Assembly: GCA_023055505.1 (NCBI GenBank)
Contig: JALIRH010000030.1
Coordinates: 7,436,001 to 7,500,000 of the forward strand
Source: Callipepla californica brunnescens
Taxonomy: Eukaryota; Chordata; Aves; Galliformes; Odontophoridae
Direction of reading: 5' to 3'
DNA: 64,000 nt
Below the pieces are notes generated by a model. The model was not told the DNA's origin. It was given only the letters and a program-made list of their open reading frames with translations, and searched no databases. Both the position numbers and the translations under genes were made by a program. Shown one piece after another: positions 35,048 through 48,162 of the stretch; within the stretch, counting starts at the first letter, position 1; each line of letters opens with the position of its first letter.

Positions 35048-35907
35048 CTCGGTGGGCCAATGAGACCTCGGGCCATCAAGGAAGGGATGCAACATATAAG
35101 TGGGCTAGAGACCGAGGGGTGGACTTAACTATGGATGGCATCGCACAGGTGATCCATGACTGTGATACCTGCGCCGCAATTAAACAAGCCAAGAGGATGA
35201 AACCTCTCTGGCAGGAAGGGCAATGGCAAAAATATAAATATGGGGAGGCGTGGCAGGTTGATTATATCACCTTGCTGCAATCTCGCAATGGTAAGCGTTA
35301 TGTGCTCACCATGGTGGAGGCGACCACTGGGTAGCTTGAAACATATGCAGTACCCCATGCTACCACCCGAAACACCATTCTAGGTCTGGAGAAACAAGTC
35401 CTGTGGTGACATGGTACTCCAGAAAGAATTGAGTCTGATAATGGAACTCATTTTAAAAATTCTAATGTAAATACTTGGGCCAAAGATCATGGCATTGAGT
35501 GGATTTATCATATCCCCTATCACGCACCAGCTTCTGGTAAAACTGAAAGATACAATGGATTGTTAAAAACCATGTTGAAAGCAATGGGTGGTGGAACATT
35601 TAAGCACTGGGAGAAAAATTTGTCAGAAGCCACCTGGTTGGTCAACACCCGAGGATCCATCAATCGCAATGGTCCTGCCCAATCCAGCTCCCTACCTACT
35701 GTAGAGGGAGTTAAGGTCCCTGTAGTACATGTGAAGAACATGTTGGGAAACGCGGTTTGGGTCCTTCCAGCTTCTGGAGAGGGGAAACCTCACCGTGGAA
35801 CTGTCTTTGCTCAAGGACCTGGGTCTACCTGGTGGGTGATGCAGAAGAATGGGGTTGTTCAATATGTACCACAAGGGAATTTGATGTCTGGAGACCGCCC
35901 TCAGTAA
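35014..35907 (+). pseudogene. Integrase of the ERV-L-like provirus
   Basis: Order: zinc-binding-like N-terminus (SGHQGRDATYKWARDRG, CDTC), then catalytic D in WQVDYITLL, D in IESDNGTHF and E in GKTERYNG with 35 residues between the last two. An SH3-like C-terminus follows (NAVWVLPASGEGKPHRGTVF). In-frame stops occur at 35332-35334 and near 35407-35409. No dUTPase and no env follow. The 3' LTR starts 110 bases later. Confidence 0.85.
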
Positions 35908-36004
35908 TTCTATGTATATACTTGTATATATGTTGTGTGTGTGTATCTAATGCATGTTAATCATTGTTCTTCTGTATCTATCAAGCATGATATAGTGATG
36001 TGGA

Positions 36005-36017
36005 ATAAGGGGTGGAA
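36005..36017 (+). other. Polypurine tract of the ERV-L-like provirus
   Basis: AAGGGGTGGAA immediately precedes the TGTCATGG start of the 3' LTR. The region 35908-36004 is non-coding and contains a TGTGTGTGTATC run. Confidence 0.7.
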
Positions 36018-36574
36018 TGTCATGGTTTTATGATTTTTTGGTAATGGTATTCCGTATCATAACATCATGTAGTGCATTAAGAGTCAAAGAGAACTGCATT
36101 CCTCAGAAGAATTTGCGATGCTTTGTATTTTTTCACGTGTTTTCTTCTCAGAGAGAACCAATAAAAACTCTCTGCGGTCACGGGACATTTTCTTTTTCCT
36201 CTAGGATCACTTAGGAGTGGGTGCTCGCTGCCGTCCGCCTTCAGCGTTAGCGTAAGGCCTTCGGTTTATCGGGCACTCACTCTCTGTCTCTCTCTCTCTG
36301 TCACTCTCTCTCTCTCTCTCTCTCTTACGCATTTTGTTTGATTCATTGGGCTTAATTCCAAATTGTATTGTATTATATTGTGTTATTTACTTCCTGGTCT
36401 TATTCAGTAAATTAGCTTTTCCCACTCAGATCGTTGCCGCTGTTTTGTTTCGGGGCTTGTCTTCCTTTTTCCCTTTTTCCCTTTCCCCCTTCCCCTTGTC
36501 CGGGGTGTGGGCCTGGGGGTCTCCTTCCTCAGTTGTCACGGGGCCGGGCCGAACCAGCTCACAAACCCCTGACA
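36018..36574 (+). repeat. 3' LTR of the ERV-L-like provirus
   Basis: TGTCATGG to CCCCTGACA, 557 bp, with CT-rich and TCTCTG runs at 36281-36327. The bases after it (CCCTGG) do not match the six bases before the 5' LTR (CCTATG), so no target-site duplication is seen. The right flank is block D3. Confidence 0.9.
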
Positions 36575-38230
36575 CCCTGGAAACACAAAAAACAAATTTC
36601 AGTCTCCTCTCCAGCCCCAGAGGCTTCGAATGCTAACACTGGGATATTGGGTTTCCTAGATCTCTGCAGATAAGGACATTCTTGCTTCCAATGTGTTCCT
36701 GCCCAACCGCCAGGTAACACAGCATTTCACAACAGGAATTTGCAGTGTCTCTGCCCCAGGGTCTTTCTCTGAGAGCTCTGGGAACCGACCAGGGTGGGAG
36801 GGGGTGGTCACACAATTGTTTCTCATTCCAGTCTTCATCTATCTTGGCTGGTGCAAACTGCAACCATCACAACAGTCTGAATACACTTTCATCTAAATAC
36901 ACTTTATGATGGACAATTGTCCCTCCTCACATTGCTAGGTAATGGAGTCTGCCAGCTCCCTCAAGGCATGGTTGTACATCACATTCCCCCAGGGAAAGTC
37001 ATAACCAATTTCTCCCAACAAAATGGGAACTTCTTGTTTTTCCACAGACCCCAGGTTTCAACAAGTTACTTTAACCATTTGTCCAATCTACCAATGATTA
37101 CAATTTTCAACAAGTTTTCTCTGCAGTTTCCCACAGCCAACTCCTCCATGTCTGGAATGTCTGGAATGTACAAACTGCCTTCACACACTCTAACACACAC
37201 ACTGCTGCAGCTACAAAAGTAAAAAGCAAAGCTTAACACACTCTGCAGACCTGCCACATACACACACCACAGAGAGAGGAAAAAAATGACACGCTTGGCA
37301 CCCTCACAGTACTACTCACAGCCATGTTCACAGACAACATCACAATGCCGGCAGCCATAACACAACACAGTTCCCAATAACCCTAGCTCTTCAGTTTCTC
37401 CTGGAGGTCTGGAATCTCTCAAGCACACCCTCACCACCGTTCTTGCAGGAAGATGTGTTGCCCAGGGGACCTGAATCTCTCAAGTACTACTCAAACCCCA
37501 TTTCTCTTGGTGGGCTTTTCTAAACATGCCCTCACTACGTTGTTATCTGCGTCAAGTGACCACTGACTTCTTTTATTTCACAATCAGCTTCATCCCTGAA
37601 ACCTCTGACTCACTTACATCCACTTTTTCCCAGTTTGGAAGATTCCATTAATTATGAGACCACAGTGTGCCACTTTTAAAAACAGTGTATGTGGAATATG
37701 ACAAAAATGTGCTTGCATCTTTTGAGGCAAAAAGTATTCTATTATCACTCCAGTGATTCTTCTGAGGCAAAACCATTGGAGGCAGAAAATAAAATTCAAT
37801 TTTGTTCCCAGTACAGAATTATTGAGGGAAAACAAGACTGTTCACCCGCAAAAGCTGAAATGGAAAGCTTTACAAGTAGCACATATGCATTCTTTTTGCG
37901 ATACTAATATATCGGTTCTTAAACTAATGTATTAATCCCTATGGCTAAGAAAACCAACCTATATCTCCTCTACACAAACTCCCAAGTACCCTGATAGCAG
38001 TTCCTTCTGGGTGGCCCTAAATTCTGTAGATATACACCAGTGAACATCAGAGCAGGCCGTCTAACAGCAGTGTGCTTAAGCATGCTCACGCCTTCAAAAG
38101 AAGACCTAACAGAGAAACCAGGAGAAGTGGTTAGGACAAGAACTCAACCAGCTGCAGGGTGATGCTGTCCTCTGGACCAGGGCAGACAGTGATTGCCTCT
38201 TGCTGAGACATGCTCAGGGCTGAGAGGAGT
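36575..38230 (+). repeat. Segmental-duplication block D, copy 3 (inverted relative to D1 and D2)
   Basis: The part 36905-38230 is the reverse complement of D1 and D2 and lies 5' of exon 1 of ZNF unit 3. The part 36575-36905 extends beyond the point where D1 and D2 are cut by ERVs. At about 36905 the sequence reads through the site uninterrupted, so D3 keeps the empty ERV site. A similar block is at 61061-62075. Confidence 0.8.
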
Positions 38231-38326
38231 TAAAGAAATAAACAGTAAGTAGAGATGACTGAGGACATGCTTGTGCAAATGTCCCCAGCAAAGAAGCAAA
38301 GACACCACAGAAAGCACTGCTTCATT

Positions 38327-38664
38327 AGCATAACAAATCTCAGACCCCACCCTTGTTCCCTCCCCCCTCCCTCCCTCCCCTCCTCCTGTCCCCCGGGAGC
38401 AGATGTGAGCTGAGAATGAGCAGTGAAAGTGCCCGAGGCCTGGCAGCCGGCTCGGGGCGTGCTCGCTGTGGCACCTGAGCCTGTGCTGAAGCAGCCAGAG
38501 CCTGGCTGGAAGCCATCCGGGCAGCACCGCGGTGGCAGGAGGTGCACCAAGGCCGTCCTGCGGCCAGCTCCGGGCTGAGGGCACTCGGCATCCTGTGCTC
38601 TGCGCGACTCCAAGGAGCCCGGTTGCCTGCAACAGAGCTGGGAGCAGCCTGCTCTGCACCCAAG
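38327..38664 (+). promoter_or_regulatory. GC-rich promoter/exon 1 of ZNF unit 3
   Basis: Inverted copy of 19763-20100. The exon ends CACCCAAG at 38664 with donor GTAGGT. It is CpG-rich and stop-poor, which explains ORFs of up to 241 codons on the minus strand. I treat those as artefacts since they are out of keeping with the splice signals and differ in C-termini between copies. The exon would be untranslated, because the first ATG of the KRAB frame is in exon 2. Confidence 0.6.
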
Positions 38665-40294
38665 GTAGGTGCCCTTCGTGGTTCGTGCAGAGGAGCACAC
38701 GCTGCCAGCAGCACCGGGTGGGACCCTGGTCCCGGCTCCATGTGCTGCCCGCCATGGCACATTGCTGTACTTCAGTCTGTTTTGTTTCAGGGAGGACAGC
38801 AGATGCACCAAGCACATGCTCTGCAGCCTCCCTGTTTCTGCAGGGGTTGGGAACAATGTTTCCTGACAATTTGTAAGTGCAGAGTGAGCTTCTGACAGAA
38901 GTTTCTCACCCGGGAGCCAGGCAGACATTGGCTTTGGCAGTTTGGCACACAGTGAGTTGTACCATTACTGCTCGAAATCTCCACTCTTTGCTGCCTGAAT
39001 TGCACGCTCAGCTTCCCAGATCTGAGCTGGGTAGGCACTGACATTTGTGCTGCAGTATTTATGACAAAGACTTTGCCAGATACCCTAAGGACCAGTTGGA
39101 ATTAATGTACACAGACGGGCTGGCATTATTCATTCACGGATCAGCTTTTTCATAGGAGTGCAGGGGCTGATGCCCTCTGGGCACTCTTTGTTCTGACTTC
39201 AGGCCTTACCATTCCTCAGGAGGTAGACGTGGGAACTGGGAAGCTGTTTTCTGCTCTGTGCTGATCTTGACAGTACAGGAGCTGAAATATTTCCCATGAT
39301 TTTATTTTCTTTCTGGAATGCTACATTCTGATGGAAGGTAACAGCAGGGGGATGATTATGAACAGTGTCTCTGGGAATTCCAAGGGCTAATGCTTATTTC
39401 TTTATTTATTTTATTTAACCAAGATTTATTAATCCACGTTCAGAGTTTTGATTGCAAATTTAGCTTCTGTTCCCTGTTCCTGTCCATTTCTGTTCTCCTT
39501 TCCTTCATATGCAGCTTCCAAACCTGGCATTTTGCACATAACACCTCTCTCCTTACATCCTTCTGTGGCCCTTCGTGACTTTGACAATTTGTCACAGATG
39601 GATCCAAACTCAGTATGCGATTCGAATCGACAGAGCAGCAGGACTATATTCATTGATATACAACAGATACGCTGCAGTGCTTTAACAGCGCGTTAACAAG
39701 ATTGGATTACACACACAACTACCGGAGACCCTCCCATTGATTCATGAGTCTCATAGTGGTCCCATTTTCTGTCTCAACTTCTGAACACACAGAAAGAAGG
39801 AGCCTATGTTGACCTGGATCCACTTCTATTGCCAGACTTGTTCACGGCTTTGTGTGTAAAGAAGCATATGAGCACAGTCTCAGACATAACCATAGAGAAG
39901 GTCACAAAGCTCCAAACTAAGCGTGAGTCTCTTACAGCAGATCAGTATCTGCAAGGTGTCTGGACAAAAGGGGGTGAAGGATCTCTGCTAAGGTGTGACC
40001 TCGACCTGCTCTCTGTTTTGGGATGCCTGTCTCCTTGTCATGCTTTCTCTTTAGTCCCCCACTGTTCAACTCTCAGCTGTCAGTTCTTTCAGCCCCCCAG
40101 ACTGTGATAGCTTTGTGATGATTACTGTCATTTAGCCAGAGTGCTAAGAGTGCTGTTGCTCATTGCCTCACTGTGCAGGGTGTGCTGTGCCACCCCCCAT
40201 GCAGTGCCGTGCAGATGGTCTGGGGTGGGCAGGGGTTGGACAGGGACTGCTGCATTCAGTCACAACTCTGCTGACATTTCCCTTCTCCTGGCAG
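38665..40294 (+). other. Intron 1 of ZNF unit 3
   Basis: Collinear with 18112-19762 (inverted). No convincing ORF or RNA gene is present. The section 39440-39900 is repeated again at 63570-64000. It ends at a TCCTGGCAG acceptor (40294). Confidence 0.55.
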
Positions 40295-40352
40295 GCTCCA
40301 TTTCAACTTCTGCCTTCCACCCGTGATCATCCCAGCCTGCAGGAGAGCAGCA

Positions 40353-42202
<1,850 letters not shown>

Positions 42203-42210
<8 letters not shown>

Positions 42211-42666
42211 TCCTATGCGGTGAGCACCATTTGTCGCGGCGAAGGGAGACAAGGACACCAGGTGGTCATCAGCAAGTCCCGCCTTTAATCAGAAAGCTGC
42301 GTACATTTACATTGGTAGTAATGAAGCTCATACATACTGCAAAACCCGAGCTCCTAATTGGTTAGTGATGTCAGTGAGGTGAAAGTTTCATTGTTAATTC
42401 TTACAGTTAAACTGAATTTCCATTGGTCACTACTTCCTTAATCCTAACTCCTACACCCTCATGTTGCAGCAAGGTTACTGTGGCCTAGTTTTGTGATTGG
42501 TCAGTACAGCATTACATCTTCACTTGAGTTGCAACAGTTGTAACATCCCTCTTTCTGCTTAGACAGCTGCATCTAGCCCCACTCTTGGCCTGTCTCGGAC
42601 ATCTGCAAGAGGTTTTCCTTGCTATGCCCCTTGCTCTTTAGCCAGTCTTGCATAAAATCCTCCACA
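42203..42666 (-). repeat. 3' LTR of a minus-strand env-bearing ERV
   Basis: On the minus strand it starts TGTGGAGG after a polypurine tract (AAAAAGAAAACGGGGGAGA) and ends GGATTACAACA at 42203. ATTAAA lies near 42286. Its left edge sits in the ZNF exon of unit 3, between two bases of a finger linker. The env reading frame runs 90 bases into this LTR. The 5' LTR and the 5' half of the element are missing. Confidence 0.75.
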
Positions 42667-43890
42667 TCTCCCCCGTTTTCTTTTTGGACAACAAGGGTGT
42701 TATTCCACATTTTTGTCATCATGTTCTGCAACATTTTCTGTATGCAAGTTATTAAACAAGGCAAAAATAACATTAAACAAAGCAATACTATAACAATCCC
42801 TACGGCATACATAATAATCGTCCTTAGCCATGCTCCAATCCCCTAATCCTTTCAGCCAGCCATCAAGGCCAAGGCCTGATTCCACCTGTAAATTTCCAGT
42901 CAACCTGCGTAATTCAGAAATTTGAGAGTGAATTGATTGTGAATGATCAGAGAGATTCATACAACACATGCCATCAAACTCTTCACAACCGTGGCCTTGT
43001 GCAAGTAAAAGGAAATCAATTGCAGCTCGATTTTGAAGAGTTGCATGACGAATAGAATCAACATCAAGCAAAAGGCTGGAGAGTGCTAAGGAGGTTGCAT
43101 TTGTTTGTTTGGCAAGCCAGCATGCCAACTTATTTAGAATAGCATGAGCACCTGCCGCTGATATTCCTGGGGTAAAAAAAGATGTGGCAATCACGGCGTC
43201 CTTAGACCAAAGCTTGACATCATCTTTACACTCTGGGGTAAAGGCATGAGCCATTCGTTTGGTTCGATGATGATGTCGGCTCATTTTTAGTATCATGGAT
43301 GTGTTAGGCGTGAGTAAAGACAATCGCCCAATTGTACGAGGTCCTCCACGCAATTTTGATGGGATGCCGGGCCAAGCACGATCCCCACAAATCAGAAAGT
43401 ATCCTGCTGGCAGTTGAATGGGATTATTTGATGAAACTGACACATTTGTAGTAGTGTAGTTACACCAAACCGATGCATTAAGGTAAACAGCCATGCTAGA
43501 ATTTACGACATTGAAATGATTTGCAGCTACTATTCGGCTAGTATGCTTAAAATACAGACATGCATCAGCCTTGACTGAACCCAACAATTCCAACTCTTGG
43601 GGCTCCTGTGGTGCTGTGGGAAAATAAGGAGCCCATTGATCCCAATTGTCTACATTAGTTTTGGGATCATTAACAGTACAGATGGGTACAGCCGAGGGGC
43701 ACGGCCAAGGATCTGCTAGCAATCCAACCAGACAGGTTGTGAATGGATTACCAGGAGAAGACAGTGACAAGCAAATAGCTTCTTGTTTGGTTAAATTTGC
43801 TAGAGTAACCCAAATGTTAGTTTTGGGCTGAGGTGGAGCCCATATAGCATTGACAACATTAATAAAAAATGTTACAACTATCAACTTCAT
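42573..43890 (-). pseudogene. Envelope gene of the minus-strand ERV
   Basis: The frame starts at 43890 with a signal peptide (MKLIVVTFFINVVNAIWA). The surface subunit has several N-glycosylation sequons and cysteines. A furin-type site RTKR lies near 43255-43266. The transmembrane subunit has a LQNRAAIDFLLLAQGHGC stretch and a CX6CC motif (CEEFDGMCC near 42965-42990), as in gamma- and alpharetroviral-type envelopes. A frameshift near 42830 puts the membrane anchor (IVIVLLCLMLFLPCLITC) and the tail in another frame, 42812-42573. The protein would mediate entry, but is broken here. Confidence 0.8.
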
Positions 43891-44585
43891 TTTATCATAC
43901 GAGTTATACGCTGTTGAATATTATCATCTAGTGCCTTTTCTGGGTCAGCATTGTCCCTAAAAGGTCCCACAATAGAAATCGAAGGCAGTGGCACCTTTTT
44001 CTTACACCTAGAAGCTACTATTAGTGAATTAGTAATAATTCTAACTCGTTTTTCCTCTTGTTGGATATTCCAAACACAGAATCCAATTACAATTTGTTCT
44101 GGGGTTTCAAACAGTTGTAAAGATTCTCTTACGTCTTGACCTGTGAACTCTTTTAATGCCCTACACCAATAATTGTGAGAGTCCCAGTCGTATAGGCATG
44201 CAAAGCACCAAGTCTGATGCACTTCTGACTGTACAATCCAATATGGATTACAACAACCCCCACACCTTAAGGCTATCCAAGCGGCGCAATCAGATTGATT
44301 ACAGCCATAACATGGCAAAGAGGAAGGCCCTTGTAAGTCAATATAAAAGTTCTGTATCCACTCCACCCAATCACCTGGGGGAGTTGACAGTGCCTTTAGA
44401 GCTTCTTCACTATGTTGAGCAAGGTAACAGAGATAAGGCTTCAAGCGCAGTGTCAACTTCTGATGTGTTCGAATCTTGTTGTCCTCGGTGAGGCGTCTGA
44501 TTATTCGCTGCATCAAGAGCAGGCCTAGTCCATTTAGCTGGAACCCATTGTGATCCTGCTGGGGTAGAAACACATAAATAACCAC
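43887..44585 (-). CDS. Cysteine-rich ORF between integrase and env of the minus-strand ERV
   Basis: An open frame of about 232 codons lacks an upstream ATG. Its first internal ATG is about 24 codons in (MQRIIRRLTEDNK). It overlaps the C-terminal part of integrase and ends in ATGA, where the TGA stop overlaps the ATG of env. The middle is rich in cysteine and tryptophan (CYGCNQSDCAAW, CGGCCNPYW, WCFACLYDWD). The basic N-terminal part resembles env leader regions of betaretrovirus-like elements in position. It could be an env leader exon or an accessory protein. I recognise no family. Confidence 0.5.
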   Translation of the reverse strand: MVIYVFLPQQDHNGFQLNGLGLLLMQRIIRRLTEDNKIRTHQKLTLRLKPYLCYLAQHSEEALKALSTPPGDWVEWIQNFYIDLQGPSSLPCYGCNQSDCAAWIALRCGGCCNPYWIVQSEVHQTWCFACLYDWDSHNYWCRALKEFTGQDVRESLQLFETPEQIVIGFCVWNIQQEEKRVRIITNSLIVASRCKKKVPLPSISIVGPFRDNADPEKALDDNIQQRITRMIK

Positions 44586-44592
44586 AACCCCA

Positions 44593-45459
44593 TTATAACA
44601 CTTCAGCTGGACCCTGCCAAATACCTGTTCTTGGGTCCTTATACATTACTTGCACCCTTTGAGCTGACACTGATTCTTTGTCACTTTCACAATAATGTCG
44701 CATAGCAGCTGGCTCCTGTTCCTGCCCAAAAACACATAAATGATTGATAACATACAATACTTTAGTTAATCTAGACTGGGGATCTAGAGTGCTAGTGTGT
44801 TTCTGTAAGTATCGCTTCAGAATGCCATTGGCTCTTTCTATAACTGCTTGACCTGTTGGTGAATGGGGAATCCCTGTAATATGTTTGATGTTCCATTCTT
44901 CCATAAACTTTTGTACCTTATTACTAATATAGGCTGGTCCATTGTCTGTTTTTATTTCTCTGGGTACCCCGAGTACTGCAAAACAACTCAACAAATGACG
45001 TATAACATGAATTGTTTTTTCCCCAGCTTGTGCTGTTGCCCAAATGTATTTACTATAGGTGTCCATTGTTACATGAACATATTTTAGTCTTCCAAACTCA
45101 GTAACATGTGTAACATCCATTTGCCATACCTCACTTATTTTAAGACCTCTGGGATTAACACCACATCCTAACCCAACACCTCCGTTGTGATGACTGCATA
45201 TGGGACATGCCCTGACTATGGCCTTAGCCTCGTTAATGCCTATTCCAAAAGTTCTGGCTAGACCTTTTGCATTCTGGTGATACAGATCATGTGCTTCACG
45301 TGCCCTTATTGCTGCACTGATAGGGCTCACGTTACTTTCATGAGTCATAACCAATCGGTCTGCTCTCGAGTTCCCTTCTCCTAACCCGTGATCCCATTTA
45401 TGACTTCTAATGTGAATAACTGCATAGGGCTGTTGACGATTTCGGAGAGCCTTTTTCAA
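44593..45459 (-). pseudogene. Integrase of the minus-strand ERV
   Basis: The HHCC-like N-terminus (EAHDLYHQNAKGLARTFG, CPICSHH), catalytic D in WQMDVTHV, D in IKTDNGPAY and E in AVIERANG are all present. The C-terminal domain begins at VQVMYKDPRTGIWQGPAEVL and is cut by a TAA; a WGCGYLCVSTPAGSQWVPAK stretch continues in frame downstream. The upstream RNase H frame also ends at a stop (45472-45474), so pol is non-functional. Confidence 0.85.
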
Positions 45460-45471
45460 CTGTATAAAAAG

Positions 45472-46206
45472 TTAATAGAGTCTTTTATTAGTAACTTCTT
45501 TGATTGATGCATCCTCTATGCATTGAACAACTCCTGCAACATGCAGTGAGTCTGTCACTATGTTCAATGGTCTTACAAAATAGCACAAAGTCCAAACAAC
45601 AGCCAACAATTCCAGAATTTGTAGACTGTCTTGTTCTTCAGCCTCCAGAATCTTGAGTTTCCATTGGTTATCTTCTTGCCATGTAATTGCAGCTCTCCTT
45701 GATTTCTTCCCTGCATCTGTAAACACTGTCAAAGCATTTGGTATGGGCTGATCCTCTCTAAGAGGTTTTACAATCCAGTCTCATTCTCCAAGCCATTGAA
45801 GCTGCTTGGGTACTAGTGGTCCTGTAAGCACCTGTGCTCCAGATCCCAGCAATGCTTGCTGCAAGTCTTGTGAATTTATTAAATACCAGTCCAACGTAGC
45901 CTTTTCCATGGGAAGACGAATAGCTTGTGGTTCTTTCCCAGTTATTTCAATTATCCTCAAACGACCCTTTTTTATAAGTGCTGCTAGCTGTTCGATTTTA
46001 GATGTCAATGTTTTCCTTGTTCGTAACAGCGGAGACAACCATTCTACCACCCTGGGCTCCCTGGGCTCCCTCGTTTCCTTTTTAGGCTGAGTGATGCCTC
46101 CAAGTAGATGATTAGGGTTACTCCAAACAGTCAGGTCAATAGGTTGATCTAGTATGCGACGAGATACTGAGCCCGATGCTATCAAGCGAGAAATGTCCTG
46201 TAGGGC
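45472..46206 (-). pseudogene. RT connection and RNase H of the minus-strand ERV
   Basis: The frames 46185-45781 and 45732-45472 carry VTVFTDAGKKSRRAAITWQ, ILELLAVVWTL and NIVTDSLHVAGVV, the three acidic RNase H blocks. HIRSHKWDHGLGEGNSRADR follows after the stop. Sequence upstream encodes only the C-terminal RT part; the polymerase domain is absent. The copy ends at about 46206, where a family 2 LTR begins. Confidence 0.75.
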
Positions 46207-46549
46207 TGTAGTGGGATTGCCTGGTCACAGCCTGAACCAGTGAATGAGCATCTGAGTAACCGGAGCAGAGGAGCCCAGGTCCACCCGCCCTCTCGCTCTC
46301 TCCCTCTCGGTGGTGCTTCCGGAGGTGCTTCCGGGAGCACAGATCCGCTCAGAGCCTGCGCGGGTCGCCCCCCCCCCTCTCTGGCTCTCTTCCTTCCGGC
46401 GCGCCAGCGTTCGAACGAGAGGTGGCTGCATTCCTCAGCCTAAACGGTCGCCAGGAGGGGTGAGTTCATTCCCCCTTATCTGTAACATCTCTTTCTGTAG
46501 CGCCTCTACCTCAAATAAAAGCTCTGGCACCGCCTTTGCTTGCTTTACA
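46207..46549 (+). repeat. 5' LTR of ERV family 2
   Basis: TGTAGTGGGATTGCC to GCTTTACA, 343 bp, GC-rich with a CT-rich block, and AATAAA at 46514-46519. A primer site (TGGCGAGCCAGGCAG, 46552-46566) follows. The solo LTR at 7249 is a relative. The LTR directly abuts the truncated minus-strand ERV. Confidence 0.8.
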
Positions 46550-46592
46550 CTTGGCGAGCCAGGCAGCCTAATACCTTTTAAAAACATTCACT

Positions 46593-47417
46593 ATGACCCT
46601 TCTAAGTAACATCGTGGGGTGGTTTTCACGGGAAAAGACCACCCCCTTAAATGACCTTTTGCCCGGTCATATCCCGGGATTTCTAGGATCCCCATACCAT
46701 GGGGTTGCTGCTATTATTGAAAAATGGGGCCCCCTGCGAGACGGAGGAAACCTCCTTGAATCCCCGTCCCAACTAGCTGACTATATTCTCTCTCTGACTG
46801 AAAACGTACTGACTACTCGGGAGCGTCAATTAGCTGCGTCTACGGTGGCATGGCCGCTGCTGATGGCCTTAAACCAGATGAACACATCTGAAGGGGATCT
46901 GCTTGATGAAAATCAACTCTTGCATGACCGTATCGAAGAATTAGAAAGACAAATTGCAATTTTGACAGGAAAGATACGAAAACCGGTCACTCCCATACGG
47001 AAGGTCCGGAATATCTCCCTAGAAGTCAACAGGGACCCTGTAGAAGACAACCCGCATAATCTAGTTTCTGAAGATGAAGGCACTAAAAGGTCGGATCTCG
47101 AAGTTCCGCTTGAGCTAGATCCCTTTGAGATCCGACCAGTTGTAACCCAAAAAACAAAAAAAATACAGGATAGACCAGTGGGGCTGCCCCCTGACCAGTG
47201 GCCCCCTGCCCATAGCACTTTACATGTAACAGCTCGCCCATATACAGCAGCTGAACTGATGGATTTATTACAGCGGTTTAGACAAAAACCAAGAGAGAGT
47301 GTACCAGCATGGATGCTCTGCTTATGGGACATGGGGGCAGAAGGTGTTATGGTAAATGGGCCAGAAATTTCAAAACTGGCATCCATTACAGAGGCTGCAT
47401 GCCACCGTCCAACATAA
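46593..47417 (+). pseudogene. Gag-like ORF of ERV family 2, 5' part
   Basis: MTLLSNIVGWFSREKTTPL opens a frame that parallels the family 1 protein: PGHIPGFLGSPYHGVAAIIE, then coiled-coil ENQLLHDRIEELERQIAIL, then the capsid-like LMDLLQRFRQKPRESVPAWM. A deletion at about 47388 shifts the frame, and the ORF ends out of phase. Confidence 0.8.
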
Positions 47418-48162
47418 TGATGAAAATCATTCATTAATTAAATGGTTAGCAGCTGCGTGTCGTATAACATGGCCAAACAAAACTGACATCCCTTTAAATA
47501 CAGGTCAATGGTCTTCTATGGAACATCTGCAAAATCATATTCGGGAACTGGGTATGAGAGAGGCAATCTATGAGGAAGATTTTGAGAGCCCAGACCTGAT
47601 GAAATTCTCAGCAGGAATGAGAGACCTTATCCTGCAGCAAGCTCCATCTCTTCAGTATGGTACTTTGGTATCCATACTGAACCCCCTAGTGGCCTCAGAG
47701 GCCATCATACAGCAGGCTGCCCAATTGGTGGCGGATCTGGGGGAGACAGAGCGCCTGCGCGCCAGGCGCAATGTCCGAATGGTGGTGGAAAGTTCAGAGA
47801 TCCATCCACCACCACGACCTAGGAGACCAGCCTCTAAGGTAATCCAATCTGGACCCATCAGAGTATCGAGAAGACAGATGTTTAATGATCTGCTGAGAGC
47901 AGGAGTTCGATTTGAAAAGATTGATGGGCAGCCTAATCAGGTATTACTACAACTATGGAAACAGTTGCCCAATGATCAAAGATTCCAGTCCTCTCCCAAA
48001 AGGGAAGGAATTCGATTTATAGAACATATTCCACAAGACACATGGAATCTGGAAAATTTCATGGTGCCATCGAAAAGACGTAAACCTCCTCAGGCGGCCC
48101 GGGCAGCCACAGTCGAGCCGTCAGAGGAAAAAGACTTGGGGATTGCAGAGCTGATGGCATGA
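47356..48162 (+). pseudogene. Gag-like ORF of ERV family 2, 3' part
   Basis: The correct continuation starts at about 47388 with QRLHATVQHNDENHSLIKWL and runs to the end, KDLGIAELMA. It is open and aligned with residues about 270-524 of the ERV C protein at roughly 65-70% identity by eye. Its TGA overlaps the ATG of the protease frame (ATGA at 48159-48162). Confidence 0.8.

Noticed and set aside
38144..38928. ORFs of 177-241 codons across the GC-rich exon 1 blocks (also 19475-20206 and 62021-62751)
   Set aside because: Several overlapping frames are open on both strands, the C-termini differ between copies, and a conserved splice donor interrupts them.
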